A stretch of 64,000 nt of DNA, from contig JASANG010003223.1 in the NCBI GenBank assembly GCA_030248215.1, forward strand, positions 1 to 64,000, written 5' to 3'. The stretch is from Enoplolaimus lenunculus. Taxonomy: Eukaryota; Nematoda; Enoplea; Enoplida; Thoracostomopsidae. Below, one piece after another: positions 22,901 to 31,800 of the stretch; the stretch's first letter is position 1; each line of letters opens with the position of its first letter. Made by a program: the position numbers and the translations under genes. The notes beneath the pieces were generated by a model that worked only from the letters and a program-made list of their open reading frames with translations, was not told the DNA's origin and searched no databases.

Positions 22901-23701
22901 TAAGTCTGTAGATAGTTTTTGCAAGTTTTGGTCAGTCACCTGAATTTCACCGTAAAGGCGGTCTTCAATATTACGACAGGTACCTTGTAAATCGTTTTGA
23001 ACTGTTTGTAACTGTTCAGCGAATGTGTGTTCAACTTGTTCGACTTGCGTTCTAACAGATTGCACGTCATGGCGAACTGATTGTACGTCTTTTAAGACGT
23101 CTTCGCGAATTGTCAAAACTTCGTGTTGAACTGATTGGACATCGCGTAACACATCACGTTTGACTGCTTGAACGTTATCCTGTACTGTTTGAATATCTTT
23201 CAGGACATTTTCCTGAACAGTCTGAACATGATTTTGCACAGTTTGAATATCTTTTAAGACATTATTTTGTACAGTCTGTAACTGTGTGCTGTTGTTTTGT
23301 GCAAATGTCAGTAACTGTTCTAGTACCGAATCAGCAGATTTTGTCATTGCTGATGGGTTTTTACTTAATTCTACGTCAGGGCTTTTTTCAATAGTAGTAG
23401 GCTCAGGATTTTGTGCTAACGATATCATAGATGTTGAACGTGGTACATCAAAACCTGCAGACGCTGTATTTATATCCTGAGGCCTATCTGTAGTGTTTTC
23501 TAGCGGTGCCACTAACGTAGTGTCATTCATAGTCGTACATGTTGATTCTAGAGCCGGATTATCAAATTTTTGTGTGTATGGCTCATCAAAGATGTCCTGA
23601 ATTGGTTGATGTTCAGTAATTTCATCAATCTCAGATTCAGACATTGTACGACCTAGGACAGAATTGCGTGTATTTCGCTTTTTCGGGCTGTGTAACATCA
23701 T
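16928..23701 (-). CDS. Gag-Pol polyprotein of the Gypsy element with C-terminal PHD finger
   Basis: 2257 codons in one frame. Rough order by residue: a coiled-coil region built of 18-residue repeats (130-250), a retrotransposon Gag core (365-535), two CCHC zinc knuckles (near 630 CRNCGKQGHMSYNC and 680 CTHCKKRGHTASDC), an aspartic protease with VDTGAE (near 845), reverse transcriptase with YLDD (near 1327), RNase H with LYTDASDTGLG (near 1450), and integrase with an HHCC zinc domain and the DDE core (1820-2000). A C4HC3 PHD finger (CGTC, CDYC, WYHMEC, WHCPKC) lies at 2197-2252. Gag and Pol are fused in one frame with no frameshift signal needed. A PHD finger may direct integration to histone-H3-marked chromatin, which is inference from the domain. 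Confidence 0.93.
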   Translation of the reverse strand: MMLHSPKKRNTRNSVLGRTMSESEIDEITEHQPIQDIFDEPYTQKFDNPALESTCTTMNDTTLVAPLENTTDRPQDINTASAGFDVPRSTSMISLAQNPEPTTIEKSPDVELSKNPSAMTKSADSVLEQLLTFAQNNSTQLQTVQNNVLKDIQTVQNHVQTVQENVLKDIQTVQDNVQAVKRDVLRDVQSVQHEVLTIREDVLKDVQSVRHDVQSVRTQVEQVEHTFAEQLQTVQNDLQGTCRNIEDRLYGEIQVTDQNLQKLSTDLTQVKQRLAYCENAQTNVQTPIPTDFTTPVNTGVKQVLTSTPRHNVAKNARFDCDDDNDSEIDDTNQPQQRANVSNVNTNAAAHVPNPYPAPMPPIIVHAVTKESLSIKPYNGSTDFDKWFKKFNRQLDEHNIKNDDEKWKWFKNKIEEDSPAENYWQYIENPHRPFTALDYHSVVKYFEQRFSHSTSFPEHLAKLQSIRQTSDVNTFAEELFCYWSRYIENKCLNYTEAHELLRTTFLRNVKAQIFHKLTAGTDESFHDLKIRAAKIEQMLNLRNEQSQDRDQQRSKFDNRQNDQNSQRRNNQYNAYNQKQQQNSPQRSQQQSQPAKQSNFRQNYNAKTVNGNSSSTQNQARQDLVCRNCGKQGHMSYNCRSIQQHVSPQSDIRVRHRSGPPSGQIPDSNYEPRPLIPTCTHCKKRGHTASDCWFRNDNIASQNFSQTNYGGAVQAQSVRPPPTETLIKPVAAPTTAVVSQPQAQQPLSNTPLRSNNNNTAAQTESAQVNIRQQPIATQQPVAAPPVISTAWGVRKTGQPALAALTPAGFKPHTSTSVDAICHFTSKASRFFIEAEIDDYTIVGLVDTGAELTLMRDDVFAQCFAHHEIDTKDIIDCYGFADNGSIPSLGSVSLHVKIGQVIAPIKIHVVKGINNTVMFGDDALRIFRLTIDYFNMNVRYRNEVIPSWAWSSPLDTEAEIATKWAQVCEIVQPVQIPPRTTQYVRFKTPHDVPNGTELLFEPEPMGKRDDPFIAPSAMVKVSDQSFFIPVTNISDTPCRLHGLMRMGRVSEDVDANEVILDRETALQHVESLSTVDQINQNDNKPSVEIANVNRHDKRQQRAEQVTRFCQSLKHQLQQTSDVDLPEKLNFDDTDLDEYERQLLKLMLHNNRDLFAQPNEQINHTSLDVKHKINIEPHEPIQQRIYRVPFGKRETLSKSIREMLDQGVIRPSKSPWAFQVVLAKKKDGTDRVCIDYRPLNAITKKDRFPLPRIDETLDALNGAKYFSTIDLRSGYWQVPMDEADIEKTAFICHEGLFEFTSMPFGHCNAPATFQRMMQMTLSGLLMEFCLCYLDDVIIYSPTIWDHYYDINQVFQRLREAGLKIKPSKCDFAKKKLLFLGHQISEDGIAPNPEKVKAILESPVPKTVTDVRAFLGLTGYYRQFIKDYSTIASPLYNLTHGKLKKVQLKERWTIDCQHAFDTLKRHLTEAPILAYPDFTKPFILYTDASDTGLGYILAQKSLDGRERVLCYGSRKLTDAETRYAITEKECLAVVKALTQFRPYLLGNYTTIITDHSALVQILDKRRSLNLLTTRLAKFALRIQEYDYEIVYRKGLNHTNADALSRPPILPDEPSEINDEPLDMESKAQQSALSIARARDRYIAAHIDAVERSDHTYVRGPAALPPNVVQPPAQGNFVLVDNNSVGCIDAERADSAATSENIAGCLDAERGEDTTAGNNNNINNNNNRVQRQQQGLNVYMEHFSTVSPWDKTQLVDAQRHDDKLKKLIQYLETQEMPEGIDRIEKRWILDHEPYYVIFDEVLFHIARPTRPATIDFAELQVVVPENLRLPLLEQYHSTKYGGHVGAKKVFCKLTRKFYWPNCMKDISDFIETCIPCSRFRQGPNRKGPLQPIQPIFPFHMIGIDFVGPLAETPSGNKYILCVVDYFTKWAEAYATPDQTALTVINIIINEWIPRHGVPRIILSDQGSAFISELFKSELTEIGTRIAYSAPYHHQANGLVERWNQTLVRILRPLSEQYGSAWDTLLNAALFAYRTIPHATTGQTPYFMVHGRDPNIPGENQIYPVQTKVTQDTYASQLFEELTRAWAEAAYHIEQAQMNYKYYFDRRARTRKFQVGDLVLMKKIERLDPKRITNKFHPEFERLYRVVDVKDPNIKLIPVGTPSRPPKWYNKRQFKLFSGSAEDYTNYERKLRTRQRDASDSIDALCGTCKRSFNAEAARGLNKTWIQCDYCLEWYHMECVNLTEEPPHAVWHCPKCEHLLVDPQ

Positions 23702-23838
23702 AGTGAGAGGTTAATTAGCAAAAACGGATACTTACCGGATGTTGACTTTAGTTTGTGTTAGTAGTGTCAATAGGAACAAAACGAACCAAAATGTGTTCGG
23801 GATCGCTGTAATCTGTCCAAAATCAACATAGAAACCAA

Positions 23839-23853
23839 CCGTCGTGGTCACCA
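23839..23853 (-). other. primer binding site, tRNA-Trp-like
   Basis: Directly after the 5' LTR on the element strand: TGGTGACCACGACGG. It is close to TGGTGACCCCGACGTGAT, the complement of the animal tRNA-Trp 3' end, which is also the primer site of avian sarcoma-leukosis viruses. A perfect version of that site occurs at 36119. Confidence 0.8.
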
Positions 23854-25056
23854 TGTAAGGTCTGGACTGGTCAAAAACGGGGATTTTCGACCGATCCGAA
23901 GGCGGGTATGGTCTAGTTTCGAGTTGATCCTGGAACAGTTTTAACACGATTTAAACACTCCTACGGCTCGTGTGAGTCTATACAACGCTATTTTCCGGTT
24001 TACTAGTAACACGCAAGTAATTAACACAAAATATGGAACAGAAGCCCGTTAGTCCCGCTGATGCTAAAATTGCCAAATTTCCCTATTTCTGACGGTTATA
24101 GCTTTTGAACGAGGGCCATGCGGCCGAAAAGCACTATAGAAATTATAAGTATTGGGAAACTGCAATTTGTAAGCGAAAAACGGACCAGATCCGCCAGACA
24201 CAGCTTACGGGACTGCTACCTAAATCACGTCCGGGCACAATTATAACAATAAACCACAAATTACAAAAATAATAAGTACACGTTTCCTAGGCCTAAAAAT
24301 TGCTACTCTGATCAAGTAAGATACGCTGATTTCGATTAACTACTTTTTATGTCTCCGTCAAGGCAAGAAATATACGTTTTACGCGACCCGAGAATACTGC
24401 TATGATTTACGTACAATTAGAAAATCTTTTAAGCACCTTAACTAGCTAAGCTATCGTTTCAACTCCCAGAATGTTCTAGAAAACTCGCAATAATACCATA
24501 AAAAGAAATATGACCAATAAGACACAAACGGGGCAGAATTGGCAGAAATGGAGGTGCGAAATGGAATGAGCACCTTGAAATTAGTAGGAAACGGGAAAGG
24601 GGCGCCTGAAAACATGAAAATAAGTGTATATAAGAGCACAAGAAATATGAAATGTGGGAACTGGCACAAAAGGGTCAAGGGGAAAAGAATTTGTAGAAAT
24701 GGGAATGCGCAACGCACTGAGCGCATAGAATTTGGTCAGAAAACGGGGTTTTAGTACCTGAAAACACAATATAAAATATACGTCAAAATACACGTAATTG
24801 ACATAAGCGAAATTGGCAGGAATAAGACTAAGTTTGACAAGAGTTTGACAGAAATGTTAAAGCACAGTAGTTTTACAAATGAGCAACAGTATGGCAAGGC
24901 TAAAAAGATACCGGTTAAGTACAAATCACGATACTAGGATCGAGACTGAGACGGCTGGACTTCGCATGCCACGGAAACGACATAGCTAGGAGCTCAAGGG
25001 ACGCCGAGGGTGGGCACCAGTGTGGCACAGAGTGCACACTGGGGCCCCACCCGACA
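23854..25056 (-). repeat. 5' LTR of the Gypsy element
   Basis: 1203 bp copy of the LTR at 12085-13288. Differences are concentrated in about 24290-24480. The outer part (24480-25056) is much more similar. Ends TG...CA on the element strand. Confidence 0.93.
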
Positions 25057-25344
25057 CCCCGCTCTAGCCCGCTTTTCCAGCTGCTTAGTAAAAGGTCTGA
25101 TGTCCCTTAGTTCCAACCTAGACTGACACAGTCCTTTTCTCGATGTACGCTTATCGCTCTGATTCAGTAACGCGGCCGGTAAATGTTTATTAACCCTCCC
25201 AAATCCTTTATAACACCGAATATACACCAGTAAATTACAGGTTATGCAATTCGCCTGGCAGCCTGATCCGAAATCCTGAATGCCTATGCCTGAATCCGTT
25301 TTAGTCCAGCCACTGGCTTCCAATTACCAAACTTTTACAATTTC
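25057..25344. other. right flank of the Gypsy element
   Basis: No gene or repeat recognised. Sequence composition is ordinary until the C-rich stretch begins. Confidence 0.4.
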
Positions 25345-25615
25345 CCAGAAAACCCGCCCAACCTTACCCCCCCAGAAACACCCCCCTCTCTCCCCCCATT
25401 TTAACTGCCCCCCCCCCCCCCCCCGTATCACCCCCCCCCTTCCCTACCAACCTAACCCCCCCAGAACAGGCCCGCCCGGCCGTATAGTAGCAAACCAACC
25501 CCGCCTAATCTACCCAACCCCCCCCCCCCCCCCCCTCCCTCATACCCACCCCCAAGACCAACGCCACACACATTCTATCTACATGGGCCACCCCACCCCC
25601 CCCCGCCCCCCCTAG
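25345..25615. other. C-rich low-complexity stretch
   Basis: Many runs of 6 to 18 C on one strand, sparse A and T, almost no G. The apparent proline-rich reading frame across it has no gene character. Such composition is unlike the rest of the window and may be an assembly or base-calling artefact, or a true low-complexity tract. Confidence 0.85.
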
Positions 25616-26460
25616 CATAACTGTATGCCCTGACTTCCTTCACATCTTTAGCCACCGTGACTATTCTTAACCGATATGCAACTCAACCTTACTTACCGTG
25701 CTGACATAGCCTAGCTATGTCGTTATCCGCAACGCCAGCCAACACAATATACAATACTATTCAATGGCCACGCAGGGCCCAGGTAAGTTCGACATTGCGG
25801 ACACAGCCGCCATACATAGTTTTTATCAATATTTACTCCTCGTAGCAACGCCTAAGCCTAGCTTAAGTTCTAAGAGAGACTAGGTGGAGCCAGGGACCCC
25901 CTTAAGGTGTGGTTTTGGGTGTTGGTTTTAATTTGTGTTTTAGTTTTTAATTTGAAATATATTTAAGAGTGGCAGAGCCACCTACACCCCCCTTCGGCAC
26001 AGATGCCGACCCTGGCATCGAACAAAATTTTATGACCCTATTTACTACGTTTTTTGCCGTTGCTAAAAAGCGTAAATCCACAACCATACATAATAACAAT
26101 AATATAATAACAACAACAATTTTACTTATTTCTTTTTCTTTCTTTTATTAATTTTTTATTATTTTAGTTCTTTCTGTCGAATAAAACGATTGGTGAACCT
26201 ATACAAAGTCGAAGTTAATCACAGTTAACTGCTAGCTATGTCAATTGCCAATATTCAACACTAGTTTAAAACTTTGTAGCAGTCATATCACAAAAAACTT
26301 TGAAAACGGAAAAATGTTCAAAAAAGAATTAAATTAATTTACTTTAAAAATTCAAATTTTTTTCGGTAATGATCAAAAATTGACCGGGACCGAAACTTTT
26401 CTTGACCGGTCTCGGTCTGGGTCTCGGTCTCGGTTTTTTACTGAGACCGCCCATCCCTGC
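25616..26460. other. no gene; GTCTCGGT repeat fragment at the right end
   Basis: 26340-26455 contains a decayed repeat ending in tctcggtctcggttttttactgagaccgcccatccctg. Related pieces are at 10500-10550, 42235-42300 and 46770-47110. The short frame at 25969-26151 ends in simple sequence (aacaacaacaat) and is not supported. Confidence 0.45.
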
Positions 26461-26462
26461 CC

Positions 26463-27080
26463 ATTAGCCAAAGAAGCCACCCAAAATTTCTAAAATTTTA
26501 ACGTAGCGACGTGGAAATTTTTGAAAGTCAACTGAAATTTCACCACAATCAACTTTATGTTCATTTACGGAAAAATCGGTCCACCAAAATTTGTAATCAG
26601 AATTTCACAACACGTAAGGTTTTAGAAATTTGACAGCTAATTAAGAGCCAAAACTAAAAATACGACTGAAAATAATCATGTAGTATTAGATTTTATAATA
26701 AAACTGTGTTGTTTCACGCTTTATTATTGAATACAAAAAAATTGGAACCTAACATTTTGGCGTTAAAAAATCATATTGAAAATAAACATGTTTTCAACAG
26801 ACATTAGCCAAAGAAAGCTAAAGTTGATAAAATTTTAACGCAGTGGCGTTAAAAATATTGAAAATCAACTCAATTTATCTCTGCAATCAACTTTGCGTTC
26901 ATTTACCGAAAAATTGGCCATCCAAAATTTGTAATCAATTTCAAAATGTCACATCATGAAAGGTTTATGAAATTGACGGCTCATTAAAAACCGAAACCGA
27001 AAAATATGGGTGAAAATAACCTTTAGCGTTAGACTTTGTTGTTAAACTGTGATGTTTCACGCTTTATTCTTGAATATAAA
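26463..27080. repeat. diverged direct duplication, two units of about 285 bp
   Basis: 26463-26745 and 26803-27080 align in order (cattagccaaagaa, attttaacg, caatcaactt, gttcatttac, aaaatttgtaatca, gtttcacgctttatt) with about 25 to 30 percent difference by eye, separated by about 57 bp. Confidence 0.75.
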
Positions 27081-28000
27081 AATTTAATCGAACCTAAGTT
27101 CTATGATACGTTTTTATTTTATATATTGAAATTATATTGTATAAACATCGTCTTCAAACGCACCAATACAAATCGTAACTCGCACTCGATCATTTCTAAA
27201 CGTCGCAAGTTTATTGAAGCGTTCACTGATTTTACTTTCGCATACATCTTCATCTTTTAAATTGTACGTATAAACATAAGCTCTCTGTTTTTATCGTTCT
27301 AGTTTTGTATATAACATCTATACTATGAACGTATATATATCAAAAATCTGTTATGAAAGTTTTATTATGGCTATGATCGTCAAGTTTTGCAGTAGAGGAC
27401 TTCACATATGTTCAGTTTGCTGTTTATCTTTTTATAGCAGATTTATAATTTGACAAAAGAAAAATATACGTGTATATACGCGTATATATTTCTTGAAAAC
27501 TACATACGAAGTGGCAACTTGTATTTTGAGTGTGTAGTTTAATGTTCGAACTAAGTCCAATGGCTTTAATCCGAATGCTTTGCGAGTTTCCGTATTATTT
27601 ATGTTCATAATGGCGTGCCTGTGGTTTTGTAATATATACATATGTGTGTGTGTGCCTCCGTTCCACCGGAGTTCTTGTTCCCTTTAAAAATTCAATTCAT
27701 GTTCTTGCTTCTGCATTTAATGATGCAGGAACCGGAATTTTTACTGTTTTGTAGCAAATTATTCATAATAATTTTTATTTTAAAAGTTTGAAAAGTTTTT
27801 ATAATTCAATTTTGTTAGTAAACTGTTTCTGATGTATTTTCGCAAAACTTGATTATGAAATAACTGAAAATTTGTTTAAGCCATCTTTGACTAGTTTTGT
27901 GAAAAAATCCAACAAATTTGCCGTAAAAGTGACTTAATTATTTCGTGGCAGATCTTAGTTCTAAGATTTGTGACCTGAAACAAAAATTGATTATTTTGCA
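27081..28000. other. no gene recognised
   Basis: AT-rich with short alternating runs (gtatatacgcgtatatat near 27472, a GT run at 27643). 27660-27760 resembles the decayed ends of the GTTCC-type repeat that follows. Confidence 0.35.
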
Positions 28001-28345
28001 GGGTTCCAACAGGAACTAAATTTTACCAGAACAGAAGCAGGAACAGGAACCGGATTGAATTAATTTTAATAACTGAATTACTGTTGGACTTTATGGAAAA
28101 CTTAAACCTACCAAAAAATGGCGTTAACGAATTTGCAGCTATTTCATCATGAGGTTTTGTGAAAGCACATCAGAAACAGTTTAACACAAATGAATTTTGC
28201 GGTATTTAAATGATTTTGAATACCTAATTTGCCATAAAACCGTAAAAGTTTCGGTTTTTGCATAATATGAATTCCACAACGGGAACAAGAACAGCAATTG
28301 AATTTTTGCAGGACCGGCCGGAACAGGAATTCCTGTTGAACCGTG
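28001..28345. repeat. decayed MITE-like element with CAGGGTTCCAACAGG end
   Basis: Left end CAGGGTTCCAACAGGAAC, right end ggaacaggaattcctgttgaacc, forming imperfect inverted ends. Similar right ends occur at 55430-55468 and 63370-63395. No clear target duplication. Confidence 0.5.
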
Positions 28346-28720
28346 CTTGTTAGCTATGAACATCCCGCAAACCAGAATACGCAAGTACGTACGTATCTGG
28401 TTGCACTGTATTACCGCAATACGACAGACACACTGTTCTGGGTTTTGTGACAGAAACCGGTTTTTATTTACGCCATGAAATAAAAATGCTTACTATTGGA
28501 TTGCAATCACGCAGGTTTCCATCTAATTCCTATTCCGACTGAGACTTGTGTCAAAACGTCAAAACTTTATTCCTGCTTCTGTTCTTCTTCCAGCTTTGTG
28601 AAACGCAAGATCAAACAATTTTAATAATTTAGCGGGGTATTCGGTTTTGTTTAGTGTATATACTTAGTAATTAATTTTATAACGCAAAATTATTTGAATT
28701 TTATGTATTAGTGTGGTTAA

Positions 28721-28861
28721 ATGGGCAAAGATTATTACGCCGCACTTGAAATAGTGCGAACTGCAACTCTCGATGACGTCAAGAAAGCGTACCGTAAGCT
28801 GGCATTAAAATACCATCCAGATAAAAATAAAGACGATCCGGAAGCAGAATCAAAGTTTAAG
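28721..28861 (+). CDS. DNAJ exon 1, start of J domain
   Basis: 47 codons ending ...EAESKFK, then the donor GTATTA. Contains the HPD motif needed for Hsp70 stimulation. Confidence 0.92.
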
Positions 28862-31800
28862 GTATTAGAGATCAGAGGAATTTCGCTTGATAACGTAACT
28901 ATGGATAATACATAAGTACATAATACCGATTTAATCTCAGTGTACACGGTGAAGTAAACCAGAAGTCACAATTTCGGTGTTAAAATATGTTTTTAACCAA
29001 ACGGAGTTATGATTCCTAGCAGAATTCATATTAGAACAAGTTCCGATTCCTTCCAAAATTCCGCCTCAAATAAGTTCCACATCAGTGCATATTTGTTACT
29101 GATCGGCACCGGATATTTAGAATAAGTTATTCGGATAACCAGCACATTTTGTCGGATAATATTGAAACTGGATTTATATACGTATATACGTATGTATATA
29201 AAATAACATACCAGCTTTTGTACGCGCAAACTTTTCAAACGTGACTAATAACGCCTTCAACGCACTTTCTATTTTTGTTTTGTCATAGTGGTGTTACGCG
29301 AAAGTCAGTAATTATTCATCTCAATGAAACGTACTGGTGTTTAAGTTTGATAAAAACAGTATCAGAATAATGAAGGCTTACACGTGGGCAATATCCGGAT
29401 ATCCGGTGCCTATCACTAATTCTGAGCTCTACTACGTCAACAGGTGAGTTTATACCCCCTGTTCTAATGAGGGCAAAAGGCAATTACAATTTTAATAAGA
29501 TCTCTGGATATGCAAATCGAGGTCAGTACTTTTTGCAAGCAGTTTCTGTTAAATGAACACAAATCATGATAAATACCATTCCGAAGTTAAATATTCGCGC
29601 CATAAATGACAAACGTTTTGGAAATAGTTAGTAATGCGATTAAATTTGAAATTGCTGCCAGCGATGGTTTGTATGCATATATTATAAATAATTCATCTAC
29701 TTACATATGCTATTCCTCTAACCTACCTTTTTTGTGAATTCTTTTGGTTCCTGTTCTGCTTTCACGTGTAAGTCTCTCGATCCCAGTACTTGTGGACCCC
29801 TGTTCCATTCGCAATTTGTCATACACTATTGGACCTTCGAGTCCCTAAAGGAAAGCAAGTAATGTTTTCGATCGTTTCAGGAAGTGGCAGAAGCATACGA
29901 TGTCTTAAGTGATCCTAAAAAGCGAGTGTTGTATAATAAATTTGGATCTGATGGGCTCAAAAATGGTACCGCTTCAACCCGTCAGCAGCCGTATCGTAAA
30001 CCAACCAATGGAGCAGGAGATGCGGGAAATGCTGATCCATATTATTGGGCAAAACGAAACAATCGTACTGCGTATGATCCGCTTAATCGTCAGTATCATC
30101 ATGCCAATTTTTCTCATTTTCCATACACTTTCACTCGAGATCCGAGACAGATGTTCAGTGATTTTTTCGGAGGTGAAGATCCGTTCAATACACGTACACA
30201 TCATACGCAACAAACTCAGCCGTCATCCGGTACGAATTTTGTGTTTTCGGCTAAACCAGGCACGGGAATGATCAATATTAATTTTTCTAGTGGCGCAGGG
30301 CATCGAAACGCCTCTAGGCAACCGCCCTCAAATGTCACTATTAATGGACTTGGCGGAACCAATGGTGTGCAGCAAACGAAACTTCCTCCTGTGAAAATGA
30401 GTAAGTTAGTGATAGTAATTATAGACATCTATCTGTTTTGTGAAAACAATCTGAAAAGATCCTAGCTTAATTATTTAGAAGGTATCTTTTCCAAATCGTT
30501 TATCGTAATGAATTGACCGGGTAATATTGTTTCGGAGCTAGCAACAACCAACTATGTTCATTTGGGTTGTGCGAAACAAATATTTTTGTTGATATCGATT
30601 CCTGTTTTGAAAGTTTGCAGATGCCGATACCAATTTATCTGCGACTTCATGTGTTGTTTCTGTAGCAACTTTTTCTTAGATGCTATTGATACGTATATCT
30701 CTGTTAAAATAACTTATGAAATCATGGAAACATATCAGATCACCAAGGACAGGAGCGGCAATTTTGTGGAATGCAGGTGCGAAAGCTCATGAAAATTGGT
30801 AATTATTACCGATACCAGGGTGCAACCGCAATTCCGATTCCGATTATAATTCCAATTCAAAACGAGTTCCGATTCCGACTGCGCAAAGAACCGAAATCAG
30901 AATTTTGACATTTAATTTTAATCCTACTTGTTTTTATACGTTGCATAAATATTCTGTCGTAGTAGTCATCTATTAAATTACTTTCGATGAGTTAACTTAT
31001 CATTAATTCATTGTAGTTTAGTTTTACAGAACCAAAAATCATCACCAATTTGCTCGTACGACGTTTTTGAAAATTGATGCCAGCCAACAGACACAATAAA
31101 TCTATATTGCTAAAGCTGGAACACCCACATACGTATTTTGAACAGTGTTCCAGCAGTTTGGGCAGTGTTCCAGCAGATTTTTGCAAATTTTTTACACTTA
31201 CATCTGCAAATCAACTAAATAGTAAAAATGTGAGTTTACATATTAAGGTTGCAAATTTGCAACCACGCTGAATAGTCAATATTATTCGTCAATACAAATC
31301 ATCCGTACAGTCACAAAATTTTTAGTTTCGATTCCGATTACATAATTCCGGTGTAAATTTGCTGTTCCGATTCCGGTATAATTCAGTTGCGCTTTGCACC
31401 CTGACCGATGCCAGTCAATTGACACGTCACTGATTTTCTTTATGGGTCCGTACTTATGTACTTTTCCGATAGGTTTTGCACATAACAGTCAGTTGCAATA
31501 GTATCTATTTTATTTCTGGCTGCATATCAGTGTGTCTGGTCAGGAAAACTGTTCTCTTGCGTTTCTATTTGAATAAATTAATTGAAATGAACAGTTCTTA
31601 TGAAGTAATATCGTTTATGATGGTTAGGGTTAAGTCTTCATATAATGATGTAATTTAGTATCCTATTTGTTTATTAAACATCGTGTATTAAAATTGGAAT
31701 CGGTATCGGCACATCCCTAATATATAAGAACAAACTTTCAAAATAAAAACTGGGATCGGTAAAAACTTTGGTATCGGTGCATCACTACTTAAAGCGAATG

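Larger units (their letters stand above)
12085..25056 (-). mobile_element. Ty3/Gypsy LTR retrotransposon, looks whole, 12.97 kb
   Basis: Two direct LTRs (12085-13288 and 23854-25056) flank an internal region read on the minus strand. In order it has a primer binding site, one Gag-Pol frame (23701-16928), a third long frame (16906-14291), about 1 kb of 3' untranslated internal region and a purine tract next to the 3' LTR. Both long frames are open, so it looks whole. The LTRs differ by roughly 5 to 10 percent by eye, in patches, which suggests an older insertion or conversion between family members. No clear target duplication is visible, because homopolymer-rich sequence adjoins both ends. 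Confidence 0.93.

Noticed and set aside
25280-25615. Proline-rich protein in the C-rich tract
   Set aside because: Low-complexity artefact of C runs, with no codon structure or conservation expected.
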